From positions 1 through 64,000 of the forward strand of contig JABLUY010000059.1 in NCBI GenBank assembly GCA_013306675.1: a stretch of 64,000 bases of DNA. Direction: 5' to 3'. This stretch comes from Thraustochytrium sp. TN22. Lineage: Eukaryota > Sar > Bigyra > Thraustochytrida > Thraustochytriidae. Below are positions 60,858 through 64,000 of the stretch, piece after piece. Numbering within the stretch: position 1 is the stretch's first letter; each line of letters begins with the position of its first letter. Position numbers and translations under genes: made by a program. Below the pieces are notes generated by a model, which was not told where the DNA came from, did no database searches, and saw only the letters and a program-made list of their open reading frames with translations.

Positions 60858-63800
60858 ATGGCTGAGGCCGCCGAAGGCGCGGCGACAGCCGACGGCCGGA
60901 GCGCGGCGGACAACTTCGATGCGATGATGGATGCGGTCTTCTTCAAGGAGATGATGAATGGTGACTTCATTGACGCGGAGCAGCAGCACGGCCCAAAGGA
61001 GGAGTCGCGCCATGTGGATGAAGACGGCGACGGCGACCGTGACGGCAACCACGACGGCGACCGCGACGGCGGCCGCGACGGCGACCGCGACGGCGGCCGC
61101 GACGGCGACCGAGACGGCGACCGCGACGAGCAGTCCCGCGCCGAGCAGCCCCGCGCCGGTGGCGGGTCCGCCACCAACAACATCACCTACAACATCACCT
61201 ACAACACCTTCGTCAGCAACTACTTCAGCAACAACTTCTTCCCCGCCAGCTACACCACCTTCGACGACAACACCAGTACCTATGTGGTCTACAACTTCAT
61301 CATCTCCGGCTCCGGCTGCCCGCGATGCAGCTGCTTCGAGTGCCAGGCTGGGCCTGGCGAGTTCCCGGCCTGGCAGGGCGAGCGTTCGTCCTGGTGCGAC
61401 GACTCGGACTGGCGCAGCGAGCGCGCGCCCCGGCGCGACGAGCGTCCAACGTGGGATGAGCCTCTTGCCGAGACCATGTCTGTCGCCAGCTGGGATGTGG
61501 ACGCCTTCTCGTACCCTCGCGATGCTTCGCTCGGAACTGACGACGCGAACGGCATCGGCGGCGCTCTTGAGACGTCGAACCCGAACATCGAGAATGTTGA
61601 TGTCGCCGAGCGCCACCTCGAGGGCGAGGTGACGGAGGATGCGGAGACCGCCGTGGTCTCTGCGCGCGGCACTGGTCGCGACGTTGGAAAGGGCCAGGCC
61701 GCCACCATGGCGCTCGATCTCGAGGCTGAGCTCGAGCAGGACATTGACTTTGTCAAGACGCTTGGCCTCGAGGCTGAGCTTGAGCAGGGCGCGGAGACCG
61801 ACATTGTTTCCGCGCTGGGCATCGAGGGCGAGGTCAACCAGGACGCGAGCACTGCCTCGGCGCTGGACCTCCAGGGCGAGGTCGACCAGGGCGCGGGCAC
61901 TGCCACGACGCTGGACCTCGAGGCCGAGGCTGGCCAGGGCGCGGACGTCGCCGCAGCGCTGGACCTCGAGGCCGAGGCTGGCCAGGGCGCGGACGTCGCC
62001 GCAGCGCTGGACCTCGAGGCCGAGGTCAACGAGAGCGCAGGCACTGCCACGAAGCTGGACCTCGAGGCCGAGGTCAACGAGAGCGCAGGCACTGCCACGG
62101 CGCTGGACCTCGAGGGCGAGGTCGGCCAGGACGCGGACGTCGCCGCGGCGCCAAACCTCGAGGCCGAGGTCAACGAGAGCGCAGGCGCTGCCACGAAGCT
62201 GGACCTCGAGGGCGAGTTCAGCCAGGACGCGGATGTTGCCGCGGCGCTGGACCTCGAGGCCGAGGTCGACCAGGACGCGGATGTCGCCGCGGCGCTGGAC
62301 CTCGAGGTCGAGGTCGGCCAGAGCGCAGGCACTGCCACGGCGCTGGACCTTGAGGGCGAGGTCAACCAGAGCGCAGGCACTGCCACGGCGCTGGACCTCG
62401 AGGGCGAGGTCGGCCAGGACGTGGTCGCCGCCACGGAGCTGGACCTCGAGGGCGAGGTCGGCCAGGACGCGGACGTCGCCGCGGCGCCAAACCTCGAGGC
62501 CGAGGTCAACGAGAGCGCAGGCGCTGCCACGAAGCTGGACCTCGAGGGCGAGTTCAGCCAGGACGCGGATGTTGCCGCGGCGCTGGACCTCGAGGCCGAG
62601 GTCGACCAGGACGCGGATGTCGCCGCGGCGCTGGACCTCGAGGTCGAGGTCGGCCAGAGCGCAGGCACTGCCACGGCGCTGGACCTTGAGGGCGAGGTCA
62701 ACCAGAGCGCAGGCACTGCCACGGCGCTGGACTTCGAGGGCGAGGTCGGCCAGGACGTGGTCGCCGCCACGGAGCTGGACCTCGAGGGCGAGGTCGGCCA
62801 GGACGCGGACGTCGCCGCGGCGCCAAACCTCGAGGCCGAGGTCAACGAGAGCGCAGGCGCTGCCACGAAGCTGGACCTCGAGGGCGAGTTCAGCCAGGAC
62901 GCGGATGTTGCCGCGGCGCTGGACCTCGAGGCCGAGGTCGACCAGGACGCGGATGTCGCCGCGGCGCTGGACCTCGAGGTCGAGGTCGGCCAGAGCGCAG
63001 GCACTGCCACGGCGCTGGACCTTGAGGGCGAGGTCAACCAGAGCGCAGGCACTGCCACGGCGCTGGACTTCGAGGGCGAGGTCGGCCAGGACGTGGTCGC
63101 CGCCACGGAGCTGGACCTCGAGGGCGAGGTCGGCCAGGACGCGGACGTCGCCGCGGCGCCAAACCTCGAGGCCGAGGTCAACGAGAGCGCAGGCGCTGCC
63201 ACGAAGCTGGACCTCGAGGGCGAGTTCAGCCAGGACGCGGATGTTGCCGCGGCGCTGGACCTCGAGGCCGAGGTCGACCAGGACGCGGATGTCGCCGCGG
63301 CGCTGGACCTCGAGGTCGAGGTCGGCCAGAGCGCAGGCACTGCCACGGCGCTGGACCTTGAGGGCGAGGTCAACCAGAGCGCAGGCACTGCCACGGCGCT
63401 GGACTTCGAGGGCGAGGTCGGCCAGGACGTGGTCGCCGCCACGGAGCTGGACCTCGAGGGCGAGGTCGGCCAGGACGCGGACGTCGCCGCGGCGCCAAAC
63501 CTCGAGGCCGAGGTCAACGAGAGCGCAGGCGCTGCCACGAAGCTGGACCTCGAGGGCGAGTTCAGCCAGGACGCGGATGTTGCCGCGGCGCTGGACCTCG
63601 AGGCCGAGGTCGACCAGGACGCGGATGTCGCCGCGGCGCTGGACCTCGAGGTCGAGGTCGGCCAGAGCGCAGGCACTGCCACGGCGCTGGACCTTGAGGG
63701 CGAGGTCAACCAGAGCGCAGGCACTGCCACGGCGCTGGACTTCGAGGGCGAGGTCGGCCAGGACGTGGTCGCCGCCACGGAGCTGGACCTCGAGGGCGAG

Positions 63801-64000
63801 GTCGGCCAGGACGCGGACGTCGCCGCGGCGCCAAACCTCGAGGCCGAGGTCAACGAGAGCGCAGGCGCTGCCACGAAGCTGGACCTCGAGGGCGAGTTCA
63901 GCCAGGACGCGGATGTTGCCGCGGCGCTGGACCTCGAGGCCGAGGTCGACCAGGACGCGGATGTCGCCGCGGCGCTGGACCTCGAGGTCGAGGTCGGCCA
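60858..64000 (+). CDS. Acidic 16-residue-repeat protein (3' end beyond window)
   Basis: At least 1047 codons, open to the window edge. First ATG after an in-frame stop: MAEAAEGAATADG. Order: a short N-terminal segment (FDAMMDAVFFKEMMNGDFID); a DRDG/GRDG repeat (about residues 55-91); an Asn/Tyr/Phe-rich block with NIT repeats (NNITYNITYNTFVSNYFSNN, about 105-150); a Cys cluster C154-P-R-C157-S-C159-F-E-C162; a Trp/Asp/Arg-rich link; and from residue 284 onward tandem 16-residue units of the type LDLEGEVGQDADVAAA. Nine early units (two of 18 residues) are followed by five complete copies and one partial copy of a 7-unit, 112-residue (336-bp) block starting at 62151. The protein is strongly acidic, with no signal peptide or membrane segment. 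No family recognised. The + strand is chosen because its frame gives regular acidic repeats with a sensible unique N terminus; the opposite strand is also open across the repeats. Confidence 0.75.
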   Translation, partial: MAEAAEGAATADGRSAADNFDAMMDAVFFKEMMNGDFIDAEQQHGPKEESRHVDEDGDGDRDGNHDGDRDGGRDGDRDGGRDGDRDGDRDEQSRAEQPRAGGGSATNNITYNITYNTFVSNYFSNNFFPASYTTFDDNTSTYVVYNFIISGSGCPRCSCFECQAGPGEFPAWQGERSSWCDDSDWRSERAPRRDERPTWDEPLAETMSVASWDVDAFSYPRDASLGTDDANGIGGALETSNPNIENVDVAERHLEGEVTEDAETAVVSARGTGRDVGKGQAATMALDLEAELEQDIDFVKTLGLEAELEQGAETDIVSALGIEGEVNQDASTASALDLQGEVDQGAGTATTLDLEAEAGQGADVAAALDLEAEAGQGADVAAALDLEAEVNESAGTATKLDLEAEVNESAGTATALDLEGEVGQDADVAAAPNLEAEVNESAGAATKLDLEGEFSQDADVAAALDLEAEVDQDADVAAALDLEVEVGQSAGTATALDLEGEVNQSAGTATALDLEGEVGQDVVAATELDLEGEVGQDADVAAAPNLEAEVNESAGAATKLDLEGEFSQDADVAAALDLEAEVDQDADVAAALDLEVEVGQSAGTATALDLEGEVNQSAGTATALDFEGEVGQDVVAATELDLEGEVGQDADVAAAPNLEAEVNESAGAATKLDLEGEFSQDADVAAALDLEAEVDQDADVAAALDLEVEVGQSAGTATALDLEGEVNQSAGTATALDFEGEVGQDVVAATELDLEGEVGQDADVAAAPNLEAEVNESAGAATKLDLEGEFSQDADVAAALDLEAEVDQDADVAAALDLEVEVGQSAGTATALDLEGEVNQSAGTATALDFEGEVGQDVVAATELDLEGEVGQDADVAAAPNLEAEVNESAGAATKLDLEGEFSQDADVAAALDLEAEVDQDADVAAALDLEVEVGQSAGTATALDLEGEVNQSAGTATALDFEGEVGQDVVAATELDLEGEVGQDADVAAAPNLEAEVNESAGAATKLDLEGEFSQDADVAAALDLEAEVDQDADVAAALDLEVEVG
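61023..61130 (+). repeat. GACGGCGACCGC microrepeat encoding DGDR/DGGR units
   Basis: Imperfect 12-bp (and 6-bp) repeat within the repeat-protein gene, encoding alternating Asp-Gly and Asp-Arg pairs. Confidence 0.85.
61707..64000 (+). repeat. 48-bp tandem repeats organised into a 336-bp higher-order array
   Basis: Basic unit 48 bp (16 codons). Higher-order units begin at 62151, 62487, 62823, 63159, 63495 and 63831 (the last partial). Copies 2 to 5 share TTC at the Phe of LDFEGEV, where copy 1 has CTC, so the later copies expanded from the Phe-bearing type. Otherwise the copies appear identical to my reading, implying recent amplification or active homogenisation. Confidence 0.92.

Noticed and set aside
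61289-63874. 861-codon open frame on the minus strand across the repeat array
   Set aside because: It is the antisense of the phase-preserved repeats, gives Ser/Ala/Arg/Thr-rich low complexity, has no unique N terminus and ends inside the real gene. The + frame has a coherent start and regular acidic units.

Overview
The window looks like nuclear DNA of a GC-rich, gene-dense single-celled eukaryote. It encodes MSH2, prefoldin subunit 3, a 26S proteasome lid subunit, mitochondrial lipoyl synthase, two short respiratory-chain accessory proteins, a GET3-type ATPase and plant-like AP2 factors. Most genes are a single exon with G/C at third codon positions. The four introns I can place are 87-159 bp and start GTA(A/C/G)GT. 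AP2 factors, a nodulin-like transporter and B12D/COX5c-like proteins fit an alga or another protist such as a GC-rich stramenopile; the sequence alone does not fix the lineage.

Layout. 1-2.6 kb: poly-C and low-complexity DNA. 2.6-11.8 kb: GET3-like ATPase (+), fatty acid hydroxylase (-), a possible small acylated protein (-), a large helical-repeat protein (+) and a nodulin-like MFS transporter (+). 13.1-23.8 kb: a double-domain sulfatase whose first domain looks catalytically dead, a tiny FN3 protein, a TMEM151-like membrane protein, a coiled-coil protein, a COX5c/7a-like subunit and a polytopic membrane protein. 24-38 kb: a CAMK-like kinase with a very large activation-loop insert, prefoldin 3, MSH2, a tail-anchored FKBP, RPN12/PSMD8 and lipoyl synthase. 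37.8-43.3 kb: an unknown nuclear-looking protein, a B12D/NDUFA4-like protein and a TMEM180/MFSD13A-type transporter. 46.4-58.5 kb: three paralogous AP2 factors in the same orientation, separated by long gene-poor spacers; the second spacer holds a 1.9-kb DNA transposon with inverted ends and TTAA duplications. 60.9-64 kb: the 5' part of a gene for an acidic repeat protein built from 16-residue units, amplified as a 112-residue higher-order repeat that runs off the window.

Most genes are ordinary housekeeping functions with no evident shared pathway. The common theme is architecture: tail-to-tail gene pairs with 137-381 bp between stop codons, introns only in four small or medium genes, and simple tetramer to dodecamer repeats in the spacers. 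The accessory part is the AP2 cluster, the TTAA element and the repeat-protein gene. The best candidates for something undescribed are the repeat protein, the pseudo-sulfatase/sulfatase fusion, the kinase insert and the GET3 homologue without a CxxC motif.
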